Shown here: piece after piece, positions 29,244 to 40,632 of the stretch | How the letters are laid out: each line of letters starts with the position of its first letter | How positions within the stretch are numbered: position 1 is the stretch's first letter | DNA from: Shewanella algidipiscicola | Lineage (GTDB): Bacteria; Pseudomonadota; Gammaproteobacteria; Enterobacterales; Shewanellaceae | Assembly (NCBI RefSeq): GCF_003605125.1 | Contig: NZ_QPQT01000005.1 | Span: 204,009 to 268,008, forward strand | Length of the DNA: 64,000 nt | Direction of reading: 5' to 3' | Translations under genes and position numbers: made by a program | The notes under the pieces: generated by a model | Told to the model about the DNA's origin: nothing | The model's input: the letters and a program-made list of their open reading frames with translations, nothing else | The model's database searches: none

Positions 29244-30515
29244 TTATACCTTGCGCGACTTATTAGCCCGTCGGCAGGCATAACTATGATGTTGGGTGTC
29301 GCGTGCTGAAGGGCGCTTCGCTCGCTTGGGTTTATGTGATGGACTGGTCGTTTCCAATTGCAACTCGCGGTAACGGGCCGGTAGCGGCGCACCTATCTCA
29401 TACCCAGGCACTATGTGTCTTGGCAAGGTTTGTCCAATTAAGGCTTCGATTTCTTGTAGCATCTTTTCATCATTTAATGCCACAAATGAGATGGCATGAC
29501 CAGCTAAACCTGCGCGGCCGGTGCGGCCAATACGATGCACATAATCTTCGGCATCCAGCGGTAATTCCAGGTTAATCACCAGTGGTAACGCCGCGATATC
29601 CAGTCCTCTAGCGGCAACGTCGGTTGCAACCATCACTCTGAGTTCACCCGATTTAAACTGCTCGAGCGCCCGATTTCGTGCTCCTTGGGTCTTATCACCA
29701 TGGAACACGGCATTTTTTATACCGTCTAGTTTTAGCTCTTTGTGCAGTGTCTCTGCACTCTCTTTACTGCTGACAAAGACCAATACTTGTTGCCAATTAT
29801 TACGCCCAATCAGTTCGGCCAAGAGCTCGGCTTTACGGCGCTTATCGACCGGATAAACCTCCTGTTTTATATTGGCTGCGGTGGTGTTTTGCGTCACATT
29901 AATCCACTCGGGATCGTCTAGCATCTTAGTGGCTAGCACCTTAATCGCCTTGCTAAAGGTCGCCGAAAATAGCTGAGTGGAATGGCGCGGGGCGATATGA
30001 TTTTTAACTCGCTCAATGTCTTTAACAAAGCCTAAATCCAACATACGGTCGGCTTCATCGATAACCAGCTGCTCGACCGACGACAGATCCAAGCCATGCT
30101 GACCTATTAGGTCAAATAAACGCCCAGGGGTGGCAATTAAAATATCGACCCCCTTTGCCAGAGCCTTACGCTGAGGGTTGATATTAGCGCCACCGTAAAC
30201 CGCCAATGACGTTAATGGCGTCAACTGACTGTACTTGGCAATACTCTCGCCCACTTGTATCGCTAATTCACGAGTTGGCGTCAGCACCAGCACACTGAGC
30301 TGGCCTAATGGCCTATCACTCTCAAGCAGCTTATGTAGAAAAGGGAGACTGAAAGCCGCTGTTTTACCCGTGCCCGTTTCGGCGCAGGCCATCACATCAC
30401 GGCCTTGCAATGCAACCGGAATCACCTTGGCCTGCACTTGGGTTAATTGTTGATAACCGCACAGCGCTGTCGCTTGAATAAGCAGAGGATGCAGAGGGAG
30501 TGAATCAAAATTCAT
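29244..30515 (-). CDS. DEAD-box RNA helicase, RhlE-like
   Basis: 423 residues from the ATG at 30515; a TTG six codons upstream is the alternative. Motifs in order: Q motif QLTQVQAKVIP, AETGTGKT, PTRELA, TPGRL, VIDEADRMLD, SATF, DVAARGLDI and HRIGRTGRAG. The C-terminal tail is basic (KPKRAKRPSARD), typical for RNA binding in RhlE-type helicases. It should unwind short RNA duplexes in ribosome assembly or decay. A second relative lies at 54.5 kb. Confidence 0.9.
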   Translation of the reverse strand: MNFDSLPLHPLLIQATALCGYQQLTQVQAKVIPVALQGRDVMACAETGTGKTAAFSLPFLHKLLESDRPLGQLSVLVLTPTRELAIQVGESIAKYSQLTPLTSLAVYGGANINPQRKALAKGVDILIATPGRLFDLIGQHGLDLSSVEQLVIDEADRMLDLGFVKDIERVKNHIAPRHSTQLFSATFSKAIKVLATKMLDDPEWINVTQNTTAANIKQEVYPVDKRRKAELLAELIGRNNWQQVLVFVSSKESAETLHKELKLDGIKNAVFHGDKTQGARNRALEQFKSGELRVMVATDVAARGLDIAALPLVINLELPLDAEDYVHRIGRTGRAGLAGHAISFVALNDEKMLQEIEALIGQTLPRHIVPGYEIGAPLPARYRELQLETTSPSHKPKRAKRPSARDTQHHSYACRRANKSRKV

Positions 30516-30642
30516 AATGGGCTCGATGGTCAATGGCTATTGGGTCAAAACTGAGCGCGGAGTCTATCAAAAACCGCGCCATAAGGATAACGATTCAACA
30601 TGATTAGACCGTCAATAGCCGTTAATATGGAGCGCTAGCCAC

Positions 30643-33600
30643 TTAATGAGTTCCCTCAATTAAGCCTGACGAGCTTGAGCGCGGATTTAAGTAAGCTTGT
30701 TCAAACTCTGCTTGTTGCAACGGCCGAGCAAACAGGTAGCCTTGGGCATAATCACAACCAGCCTTGGCTAAAAAGTCACGTTGGAATTCAGTTTCAACTC
30801 CTTCGGCAATCACTTTGATCCCTAACTTGTGGGCCATCACGATAATGGCTTCGCACAAGGCCACGCCATCGGTGTCGGTTTCTAAGTTGCGGGTAAAAGA
30901 TTGATCTATTTTAAGATAATCGATATCAAATTTTTTCAGGTAGGCTAACGATGAATAACCCGTCCCAAAATCATCTAGCGAAACTTGAATACCAGCATCA
31001 CGATAGGCGAGTAACTTTTCGGTGACCCCCATAGATGCATCCAATAACAACCCTTCGGTTATTTCGACGCAGATGGCATTGCTAGACAGCTCGAGATGCT
31101 GCAATAAGGTGAGCCAGTCACTAAAGGTGTCGCCATCATCGCGAAACTGCACTGGCGATTTATTAATGCTTATCTGAATTTCGGTGCCAAACTGCTTGCG
31201 CCACTCGGCACTTTGATGTGCCGCCTTTTCAAACACCCAGTTACCGATATCGTTGATTAACCCCGTCTCTTCGGCGACCGAAATAAACTCACTGGGTGAC
31301 ACCATGCCCCTCGAAGCGTGATTCCAGCGGATCAAGGCTTCCACCTTATAAATATCACCACTGTTCATATCGATGATCGGTTGATAATAAAGCTCAAACT
31401 CTTTGTGGCTAATGGCATGACGTAGATCTTTAATCAACGCCATACGATAACGGGCGAACTCTTGCATCGAAGGAGTAAAATAATGAAAGCGATTTCGTCC
31501 TTGCTCTTTGGCGGCATACATCGCCTGATCCGCATGTTTTAATAACCCTTCAATGCTGGTCGCATCGTCGGGATACATAGTAATCCCGATACTGGCGCTG
31601 ATATACGCAGTTTCATCACCTAAGTTATAAGGTTCACTAATGCGCTGTAAAATGCACTGCGCCACCCGCTCGACTCCGCCGGGAAAATCAATACCCGACA
31701 ACACCACGGTAAATTCATCTCCCCCCAATCTGGCACACATATCGAGTTCACGGATACAGCCCTTTAACCGTTTAGCGGTTTCTTGTAACAGTAAATCCCC
31801 CATATCGTGACCTAAGGTATCGTTCACCTCTTTAAAAAAGTCTAAATCTAAAAACATTAAGGCAAAATGGCTCTCATCACGGTCAATACGCAACATCTCA
31901 CTGCTTAAATATTCGAGCAACATACGTCGATTGGGTAAGCCGGTAAGTGGATCGTAATTAGCCTGCTTCCAGATAATCTGTTCGGCTTGTTTTTTATCAG
32001 TAATATCAGAAAATAATGCTACGCGACGAAAAACCTCACCCTGTTGGTCATAAATGGTATTAATGGTAAACCACACCATATACTCACCGCCTTGCTTGCT
32101 TTTCAAGCATAGCTCTCCCTGCCAACGCCCAACGTCACTAACGGCTTGCGCTAACTGTTCATATTGTGATTTATCACAGTATTCACATTGTAAAAGACTG
32201 ATATCTTTATTGAGCACCTCTTGTGGTTGGTAGCCAGTAATCGCAGTGAAGGCGGCGTTAACCGTGATAATTTTACCTTGATGATCTTGCACGCTCATCG
32301 CTTCGCTGGAGTTATTGTAGACCGAAGCGGCAAGCTCTAAAGACTCCTGTACCTGCCGTTGTTCAGTAATATCGCTGTGCACGCCACACATCCGCAGTGG
32401 TCGGCCGTGATTATCATAGCTCACCGTTTTACCCGTATCGACTATCCAGCGCTCCTCACCCGTTAAGGTGATCAGCCGATACTCGGCAATATACTTGGGG
32501 GCTTCCCCCTTGAGATGCCTATCCATGGCATTTAAAACAGCGGCCCTGTCTTGCGGATGAATGGCATCTACCCAGAGCCGCGGGTCATTATTGAGGCGTT
32601 CTAATTCACAGCCAAGTACCTTAGCGCACCATGGATTACGCTCTGTTTTATTGTGGCTGATATCCCAATCCCACAAGCCTAAATCACTACTTTCTAAAAC
32701 TAACGCTAATCTTTCTTGGCTGGTTCTTACCGCCAATTCGGCTTGTTTATTGGCTGTGATATCGATAATACCGGCAATCACCATATTGACCTGATGATTC
32801 ACTCGTCGACACGCGACCGCCAGATGGGTATAAACAATTTCGCCATCTTTGGCCACATAACGCTTATCCATCTCGTAGGCGTCAATCTCTCCATTAAGCA
32901 ACCGCTTATACTCATCTTCATCGGCTTTAAGATCGTCAAAATAGGTTAACTCAGACCAAGTGCGCTGGAGCAGTTCTTGCTCGGAGTATTTCAGCATCTT
33001 GCACAACCTCGGATTGACTTTCACCCAGCGTTGATCGACTGAAGTGATGGCAATCCCGATGTTGCCAATGTCAAATTGAGAGCGAAAAATAAAATCATCT
33101 TGCAGCTTAATCTTGGCGTCACGTTCCACTTCGAGCCGACGCGACAATAGCAGCCCAATTAACGCCGTCACTAACGGAAAGATCGTCATCATTGGCAACG
33201 CGGCAATAGATAAAATATCGACAAATAACTCAAAAGGCAGTAGCGCTAATAGGGATAGAGTGAGCAGATGCAAAACAGCCCCAAATAGCAATAACTCTTT
33301 AAAGGTCATATCGGCAATGTCATTTTTACGATGGTAACGCCATAGACTGCCCAAACTGGCGGCCACAATCATCACCATAATGCCTGTAAGCATCGCTGGG
33401 CCACCTTCCAACACACGAAAGGTGATCCCCACAAGCGTGGCAACTAAAGTGGGTAAACCACCAAAAAACAGTCCTGATATTCCTAAAATAACCGCTCGCG
33501 CATCGACAAAAATACCCGTTTGGTATTCCCATGAGGTGATCATAGTGATCACTGTCACCACGCCAATCAGTAAACCGGCCAGCACACGCCACAACCAAGA

Positions 33601-33702
33601 ATATTGGTGACGTCGCTGACGCGGAACAGCATCATAGATAAAAACTAATACCAGCAAAATTGCGGCATTTTGAAAAAAAACGGATAACGTATCTTGGCTC
33701 AT
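30643..33702 (-). CDS. Membrane sensor with PAS, GGDEF and EAL domains
   Basis: 1019 residues. The N-terminal 190 residues contain five or more membrane helices of the LytS/YhcK 5TM type (GIFVDARAVILGISGLFFGG). Three PAS/PAC units follow (about 205-330, 335-455, 460-575). The GGDEF domain (about 585-745) has an intact ARLGGDEFTVV, and the EAL domain (about 760-1005) has EALIRW, NKSP, EITEG, DDFGTGYSSL and EGVET. Both catalytic domains therefore look competent, so net activity cannot be read. It senses a signal through the membrane or PAS parts and tunes c-di-GMP. Confidence 0.9.
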   Translation of the reverse strand: MSQDTLSVFFQNAAILLVLVFIYDAVPRQRRHQYSWLWRVLAGLLIGVVTVITMITSWEYQTGIFVDARAVILGISGLFFGGLPTLVATLVGITFRVLEGGPAMLTGIMVMIVAASLGSLWRYHRKNDIADMTFKELLLFGAVLHLLTLSLLALLPFELFVDILSIAALPMMTIFPLVTALIGLLLSRRLEVERDAKIKLQDDFIFRSQFDIGNIGIAITSVDQRWVKVNPRLCKMLKYSEQELLQRTWSELTYFDDLKADEDEYKRLLNGEIDAYEMDKRYVAKDGEIVYTHLAVACRRVNHQVNMVIAGIIDITANKQAELAVRTSQERLALVLESSDLGLWDWDISHNKTERNPWCAKVLGCELERLNNDPRLWVDAIHPQDRAAVLNAMDRHLKGEAPKYIAEYRLITLTGEERWIVDTGKTVSYDNHGRPLRMCGVHSDITEQRQVQESLELAASVYNNSSEAMSVQDHQGKIITVNAAFTAITGYQPQEVLNKDISLLQCEYCDKSQYEQLAQAVSDVGRWQGELCLKSKQGGEYMVWFTINTIYDQQGEVFRRVALFSDITDKKQAEQIIWKQANYDPLTGLPNRRMLLEYLSSEMLRIDRDESHFALMFLDLDFFKEVNDTLGHDMGDLLLQETAKRLKGCIRELDMCARLGGDEFTVVLSGIDFPGGVERVAQCILQRISEPYNLGDETAYISASIGITMYPDDATSIEGLLKHADQAMYAAKEQGRNRFHYFTPSMQEFARYRMALIKDLRHAISHKEFELYYQPIIDMNSGDIYKVEALIRWNHASRGMVSPSEFISVAEETGLINDIGNWVFEKAAHQSAEWRKQFGTEIQISINKSPVQFRDDGDTFSDWLTLLQHLELSSNAICVEITEGLLLDASMGVTEKLLAYRDAGIQVSLDDFGTGYSSLAYLKKFDIDYLKIDQSFTRNLETDTDGVALCEAIIVMAHKLGIKVIAEGVETEFQRDFLAKAGCDYAQGYLFARPLQQAEFEQAYLNPRSSSSGLIEGTH

Positions 33703-34282
33703 AAGTAACTTAACATCTTATTATCAAGTAGATAACACCCAGCAGAGTGTAACAGAATTAGAGTAAAAAAATACGCTCAACAATAATTGAAAGTAACAAT
33801 TTATAAAGGTAATACCCCATTTAGGAACAAATTGTCCATGCTAACCAATGACTGCGTAACGGTTTAAATAATAGTGCAGGCCTGCGGGACACAGCACTCA
33901 AATACCGCCTTAGATAAGCCACTTCACGTAAGTTGCCCGCATAAGTCAGCGGCATTGGCACTGCCGCATCACAAAGATTAAAAACTGGTATGGCAACAGC
34001 TTATCTTCTACCCCTGTATTTCACAGCCCATTAAAACCACGCCCAAACAGCAAGGCTGACATCGGGCCTGAATACTTGTCATACAGTGAGCAGCACAAGG
34101 CTCGTCGTTCTGCGAGTTACCCTATCGGTTTGTGCCCGCCAAAACAGATGCTGAACGTAACGGTAAGCCTAGCGCTATGTCTATTGCGCTAACAGAGCGA
34201 TAACTGGCCAACATCAATAACGGCCCACATAGCTTCCCTAGTGTAGCTATAGCGACCGTAATCCCTTGAGACTGAATAGCAA
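33703..34282. other. Intergenic region, possibly holding a decayed gene
   Basis: 580 bp. On the minus strand a 59-codon stretch between stops (about 33,832-34,011) reads like protein (VFNLCDAAVPMPLTYAG...) but has no start or neighbours in frame; further fragments to about 34,200 are broken by stops. It may be gene decay. No RNA gene or repeat is seen. Confidence 0.3.
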
Positions 34283-34789
34283 ATGGGTAAGATGCCCCAC
34301 TTAACTCAATATGCTAAGCTAACGGCCTTTATCATCGCCACTCACATTTTGTATATGAAGCAGCCAGCACAAGCGCAATACAGCACCCAGTTTCATTTTC
34401 CGGTGCAGATATATTATGAGGATACCGATTTTTCAGGTGTGGTGTATCACCCTAATTTCTTGAAGTATTTTGAACGCGCCAGAGAACATGTCATAGGTGC
34501 CGAAACCTTGGCTCGCCTTTGGGCTCAACAAGGTTTAGGTTTTGCAGTCTATCGCAGCGATATGCTATGTCATGATGGGATCGAGTTTGCAGAGATTGTC
34601 GATGTACGTACTCAGTTTTCTTTTGAGAGTAAATATCGCACTGTATGGCGACAAGAGATCTGGCGACCACAAGGCAAAAAGCCGGCAGTTACCGCGCAAA
34701 TTGAGATGGTATGTATGAATAAAGCGCGGCAGATGGCCCCAATGTCAGCAGAACTTATCGCCGAGCTCAGTCGTCATATCACAGACTAG
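34283..34789 (+). CDS. Acyl-CoA thioesterase, YbgC/4-hydroxybenzoyl-CoA type
   Basis: Up to 168 residues. The hotdog-fold signature YYEDTDFSGVVYHPNFLKYFERARE contains the catalytic Asp of the YbgC family. It should hydrolyse acyl-CoA thioesters. Three ATGs are possible (34283, 34292, 34355); none has a strong ribosome site. The family core begins close to residue 35, so the 25-residue N-terminal extension of the longest form may not be real. It is not next to tol-pal genes, unlike E. coli ybgC. Confidence 0.82.
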   Translation: MGKMPHLTQYAKLTAFIIATHILYMKQPAQAQYSTQFHFPVQIYYEDTDFSGVVYHPNFLKYFERAREHVIGAETLARLWAQQGLGFAVYRSDMLCHDGIEFAEIVDVRTQFSFESKYRTVWRQEIWRPQGKKPAVTAQIEMVCMNKARQMAPMSAELIAELSRHITD

Positions 34790-34804
34790 GAGTGATGCCT
34801 CCCC

Positions 34805-36310
34805 TTAAGATGCTTCGCCAATGGGCCGATTGAGTTCCGGCCAATACATTTCAAGCTCGGCCGCGCTCATCGGTTTAGCAAACAACTCCCCCTGAATTTT
34901 ATCGACGCCCATCTGTTGCAGTAACATCAACTCAGTTTGGGTTTCGACACCTTCCACCGTGACCGTAAACCCAAGCCCTTGGGCTAAAGACACCGCGCTA
35001 CTAAGAATATGCTGACCACGACAGTCGGTCGCCACATTCTCTAAAAAGGCTTTATCTACCTTAACCTCGTTAACTGGTAGGTATTTAAGATACGCCAAAG
35101 AGGAGTGCCCCGTGCCAAAGTCGTCGATTGCAGCGTTAATGCCAGCACGTTTGAGGCATTCAAGTACATTAACCGTGCGCTGCATATCCGTCATTAATTG
35201 ACTCTCGGTAACCTCAATTGCTAACACATCGGCGCTCAATTGCCACTGCTGTAGCTGTGTCACTATCCACTGACACAACTGACGGGCGCATAAATCATCT
35301 AGCGCCAAATTCACCGCCACCTGCAACCTCATGCCGCTTTGGCGCCACAGACTTTGCTGGTGAAGCACCTGCTTAATAACCCATTGGCTGAGCATAGTGA
35401 TCATGCCAGCACGCTCGAGCAAAGGGATAAATTCTGCCGGCGAAACCCTACCTAGCAATGGGCTTTCCCAGCGGATAAGCGCCTCGACGTGACTGCAATT
35501 TTCGCTGACAAGATTGTATTTAGCCTGGTACACCACATAGAGTTCATTTTGTGCTAACGCCTTAGGAAAACAGCGAATAATAGTCAGCTGTCGATGCTGA
35601 CTCGTATCGTCCCCCGCTTGATAAGAGGCGATTAAGCCAGAGCTCGACTTTGCTCGTACTAAGGCCAAATCGATACGCCTAAGCATCTGACTAACGTCGG
35701 CATAGTGCAGTGAAATATCCAAATACCCAAGCTGCACCTGTAGATTTATCACTGTATCATTAATAGAAAATGGCTGTTGCAAGTGACTTTGCAATGCCTT
35801 TAGCTCGTCATCGCTTAATGGCACTTTAAACACCACTAAAAACTCATCTTCATTCATGCGCGCCACAATATCTTGGTCATTGAGCTGCTGTTTAATTCGC
35901 TCACTCATGGCCAACAGTAACTGGTCGCCAAACGAGAAACCAAACAGGTCGTTAACATAGCGAAAGCGATGAATATCAATAAGAACAAACATGCCTTGAT
36001 TAAGAGGCATAAGGCGAGATAAACGTGATTTCAGCCCAACCCGATTAAACAAGCCGGTGAGCTTATCTCGCCCAAGTGGTGGAGGTAACTGGGTTAACAA
36101 TCGCTGCAACTGCAGATATAGCGGAATATAATCGGTAGGAACAGCGTCAATAGCTAGCGGCTTGCGGACTTTATCTTGTTGCTGTAATTGGCTGGTTAGT
36201 TGTCGCAAAAAACGTAGGCCAGTGCGTCTATGCCAGTACCAATAAAGGGTACCAGCGACGCCAATGGCTATAATATAAGCCATTATCCAATAGAGATTTG
36301 CAACATCCAC
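34805..36310 (-). CDS. EAL phosphodiesterase with degenerate GGDEF domain
   Basis: 501 residues. One N-terminal membrane helix (about 8-26), then a GGDEF domain in which the active-site loop reads MNEDEF instead of GGDEF, so cyclase activity is probably lost though the loop might still bind GTP. The EAL domain keeps EALIRW, EVTES, DDFGTGHSSL, KVDKAFL and EGVET, so c-di-GMP hydrolysis to pGpG is likely. Tail to tail with the thioesterase gene, 15 bases apart. Confidence 0.87.
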   Translation of the reverse strand: MDVANLYWIMAYIIAIGVAGTLYWYWHRRTGLRFLRQLTSQLQQQDKVRKPLAIDAVPTDYIPLYLQLQRLLTQLPPPLGRDKLTGLFNRVGLKSRLSRLMPLNQGMFVLIDIHRFRYVNDLFGFSFGDQLLLAMSERIKQQLNDQDIVARMNEDEFLVVFKVPLSDDELKALQSHLQQPFSINDTVINLQVQLGYLDISLHYADVSQMLRRIDLALVRAKSSSGLIASYQAGDDTSQHRQLTIIRCFPKALAQNELYVVYQAKYNLVSENCSHVEALIRWESPLLGRVSPAEFIPLLERAGMITMLSQWVIKQVLHQQSLWRQSGMRLQVAVNLALDDLCARQLCQWIVTQLQQWQLSADVLAIEVTESQLMTDMQRTVNVLECLKRAGINAAIDDFGTGHSSLAYLKYLPVNEVKVDKAFLENVATDCRGQHILSSAVSLAQGLGFTVTVEGVETQTELMLLQQMGVDKIQGELFAKPMSAAELEMYWPELNRPIGEAS

Positions 36311-36379
36311 ACAAGGCCTTCATGTTTACGAAACAGAAAAATTAACGCTATTATTAACAGAGTTAATCGCCGGTCACAA

Positions 36380-37222
36380 CTATTCGTAACTCATCTTAAT
36401 AGAATGATAATTATCGAGAAATTCATCAGTGCCTAAATACTCTGGCGATACGGGCAAGCCACGTTTGACAAACACATCTAATCGCTCTTCAAGCTCATGA
36501 CCCGCTCTTAGCTCGCCGGTATAAAAGGCCGCCGAACGCACAAAATCTAAATAGGTCACTCGCTCAGGTAAATAGGGTAAATCGGCCCATCGCTCAACGA
36601 CTTCCATCACCTCAGGCGAAAAGTCCCAACTTTTCAATACGGCTCGGCCTATCGGTCCCTGCATTTTTCGCACCAAGGCGCGTAATTGATCTATGCTGGT
36701 AAACAGATGCGGATTAGCTTCTGCCTCGGTTAATACCGGTAAGGCGCCAATATTATGCACTAAGCTGGCAAGCGTCAGAGTGTCATAATTTAAGCCGCAA
36801 CCTTTATGCGTCTTAGCATACTTGAGTAGCAGAGCACAGGCGGCTGAAGTCACCTCGATTGACGAGCGCCACACTTCATCCATCACCTCCCAGACCATCT
36901 CATTCGTAGAGATAAACAATTGCTCCATAGCAACCGAGGTCGCGATAGACTTTATCTGGGTTAAGCCGATACGGGTTACGGCGCTGTTGATGTTTTCTGC
37001 TTTAGTGCCACGGCTATACATAGCACTGTTGGCGACTTTTATCATGCGCGCCGATATCGCCGCATCTTGACCAATAATTTCCGCCACCTGTTTGGGGCTA
37101 GAATCAGGCCTAGCAACGACCTCTTGGACGCGCATTGCTACCTCGGGTAAAGTTGGCAGCACTAACGCATCGGCCTTTAACTTTTTTAATAACCCAACCA
37201 GTAGTTGATGCTCGCTAGACAT
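36380..37222 (-). CDS. HDOD domain signalling protein
   Basis: 280 residues from the ATG at 37222, which has AGGAG 5 bases upstream. The HDOD core covers about residues 15-215: LPTLPEVAMRVQEVV, then QDAAISARMIKVANSAMY and RIGLTQIKSIATSVAMEQL. HDOD proteins are HD-type relatives without hydrolase residues, acting as adaptors in c-di-GMP, chemotaxis or motility control. It lies 70 bases upstream of the GGDEF-EAL gene on the same strand, which fits a shared c-di-GMP role. Confidence 0.87.
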   Translation of the reverse strand: MSSEHQLLVGLLKKLKADALVLPTLPEVAMRVQEVVARPDSSPKQVAEIIGQDAAISARMIKVANSAMYSRGTKAENINSAVTRIGLTQIKSIATSVAMEQLFISTNEMVWEVMDEVWRSSIEVTSAACALLLKYAKTHKGCGLNYDTLTLASLVHNIGALPVLTEAEANPHLFTSIDQLRALVRKMQGPIGRAVLKSWDFSPEVMEVVERWADLPYLPERVTYLDFVRSAAFYTGELRAGHELEERLDVFVKRGLPVSPEYLGTDEFLDNYHSIKMSYE

Positions 37223-37309
37223 ACTGACTCCTAAATAAAATATCACTGCTTAATAATGCGCTAGAGTATATCAGGACTGATTGCCAAGCGTGATGGTAAA
37301 ATGGCTTAG

Positions 37310-37561
37310 CTAGGGCCTGTTGATCTTTCAAGGTTGTTTTTACAGCGAATTGTTGGGTATTTTGTGGTGTAGTTATTCCACATAAAAAGCTGAGAACGCA
37401 GTAGAAATACCCAACAAACGCTGCCCTAAAGGTTTGGCTAAAAACGTTTTACTCTTTGTTAAGTGAATTTTGCTTAGATGACTAGGCTGCAATCCACTCG
37501 CCTCGATTAACACGTTTTTGTCTCGAACAACATTCAACCAGCAAAGATCAACAGGCCCTAG
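37310..37561. mobile_element. MITE-like element with 19-bp terminal inverted repeats
   Basis: 252 bp. The ends CTAGGGCCTGTTGATCTTT (37310-37328) and its exact complement (37543-37561) form a 19-bp inverted repeat; the outer CTAG on each side may be a target duplication. Inside, TTGTTGGGTATTT (37350-37362) is repeated inverted at 37405-37417. No transposase fits; a 64-codon minus-strand frame inside is probably fortuitous. It would need a partner IS with matching ends in trans. Confidence 0.8.
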
Positions 37562-37639
37562 ACTCAAAGAAGCTAAATATCGCTCAAATTTAAGTAGATA
37601 AATTAAGGTCCGTTGCTATTTTAAGCGTAAATATTAGTC

Positions 37640-38022
37640 AAAGGGTCATCATGCAGCAACACTTATTGGCTGGTAAAAGCCTTAGCCGCAGGTGTAACTC
37701 CGCCTATTTTTAACCGACTAACAACAAGCGATCACCGACGATATGGTTCAGCGATAGCCGCTGTGCCCGTAATCAACGCAATATAACACCAAGCACTTAA
37801 GAGGCCATTTTGGCAATAATGGATAAAATAGGCTATTACAAGGTAAGTCGCGACCCCACTCCCTAAAACACACCAACTGGGCGTGATAGCCCCCCACAAG
37901 AGCAGCAATCATCGTCATCAGGCTACAAGGGCAAGTATGCGGCGTAAAACAGTGAAATAGGAAGCCTATTTATGGCGGCAATGGGCGCTTGACCACAGAA
38001 TAAACAAGGTTACTATTTGCAT
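37640..38022 (-). pseudogene. Decayed small membrane protein gene
   Basis: An ATG at 38022 with GGAGGGAG upstream opens a frame reading MQIVTLFILWSSAHCRHK, which then hits stops; the same frame resumes as GVATYLVIAYFIHYCQNGLL and continues with ALITGTAAIAEPYRR before further stops. The hydrophobic stretches imply a 100-120 residue membrane protein with several stop mutations. Family not identified. The region up to the trhP promoter holds nothing else. Confidence 0.5.
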
Positions 38023-38087
38023 AAGACTCCCTCCATTGAGTAAAATGCCGCCCCAAGTTGTTTGCTACCTGTTAATTGAGAGAAATT

Positions 38088-39726
<1,639 letters not shown>

Positions 39727-39757
39727 TTAACTCACCCCATTAATGACGCAACATTAT

Positions 39758-39789
39758 AAAAAAGCGAAGTGTGACACTTCGCTTTTTTA
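39758..39789 (+). terminator. Terminator after the trhP-ferredoxin operon
   Basis: AAAAAAGCGAAGTGT / CACTTCGCTTTTTT stem of 14 or more pairs with a minimal loop. Confidence 0.9.
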
Positions 39790-39923
39790 TTAACCGCAGG
39801 CTGTGATCAACTGCGATCTTGCAAACATTGATACAAAAGTTGAGCACTTCACTCGCCTATCGCTTGGCTTATCTCAACTTGATTTAGGCTTGAGTTGCCG
39901 AAGCTGGCAGGCAGATCTGGATG

Positions 39924-40436
39924 TTATGCCCAGCGCGCATCGGCTTGACGCTGCAGTTGCTCAAGCAGCGAAGCCAAAGCGGTTAGCCCTTCTCTAGCCA
40001 ATCTTGGCATAGTGTCAAACTCAATGCTCAATAATAAATTTTTCACCTCAAGTCCCAATTCGGTATCGCCCTCGATAGCCAATTGACGTTGGAAAAATAA
40101 CGTATCGGGATCTTCTTTGCCGGCGGCAATCAATACCAACTCTTTGCTGCGGCCACTAAATGTCACCTCGGCCTTCGCGGGCGCTCGAACCACAAAGTGT
40201 TTATCAAAGCTGACATCAAAACTCAGCTTCATATCAACAATATCGATGTTAACCCAGCGCTGCTGAAGAAAATGCAGCTCATCATCCTCGATTTGCTCCG
40301 CCATTAACAAGTTCAACAGCTTTTCTAATATGCGCGCCTTTACGGCAAAAGGCACTATAGTTAACGGCTTGGCCATCACCTGAGGACCAAATTGCAACAG
40401 ATGTTGAGCGGTATTGGCTAGCACACTTTTTTGCAT
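39924..40436 (-). CDS. ubiT: Ubiquinone biosynthesis accessory factor UbiT (SCP2 domain)
   Basis: 170 residues with an SCP2 lipid-binding domain (RWVNIDIVDMKLSFDVSF ... EVTFSGRSKELVLIAAGKEDPDTLFFQRQLAIEGDTELGL broken across strands). In E. coli UbiT (YhbT) binds prenylated intermediates and is needed for oxygen-independent ubiquinone synthesis with UbiU and UbiV. It is divergent from ubiU, exactly as yhbT is divergent from yhbU-yhbV. AAGGAG lies 11 bases before the ATG. Confidence 0.9.
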   Translation of the reverse strand: MQKSVLANTAQHLLQFGPQVMAKPLTIVPFAVKARILEKLLNLLMAEQIEDDELHFLQQRWVNIDIVDMKLSFDVSFDKHFVVRAPAKAEVTFSGRSKELVLIAAGKEDPDTLFFQRQLAIEGDTELGLEVKNLLLSIEFDTMPRLAREGLTALASLLEQLQRQADARWA

Positions 40437-40632
40437 AGCGTGAATAACTCCTTATGCAAGCGTGATCAACTCGCGTCAACCCCGCTTAATATTAATGATC
40501 GATTCGGCTTTCACCCCGAAAGTGAGAGATAATTCAATTTTACCCAGCTTTTATGATCACAAACCTGTTTTACATCAACATATAGGCGGCCATTCCCTTT
40601 TACACTGCACACTTTTTAAGAAAGAGGCAGTT

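Noticed and set aside
37373..37567. 64-codon frame inside the MITE
   Set aside because: It runs through the terminal repeat and has no start signal or domain.
40437..40632. FNR box between ubiT and ubiU
   Set aside because: Only weak partial matches to TTGAT-N4-ATCAA were seen, although anaerobic control would be sensible.
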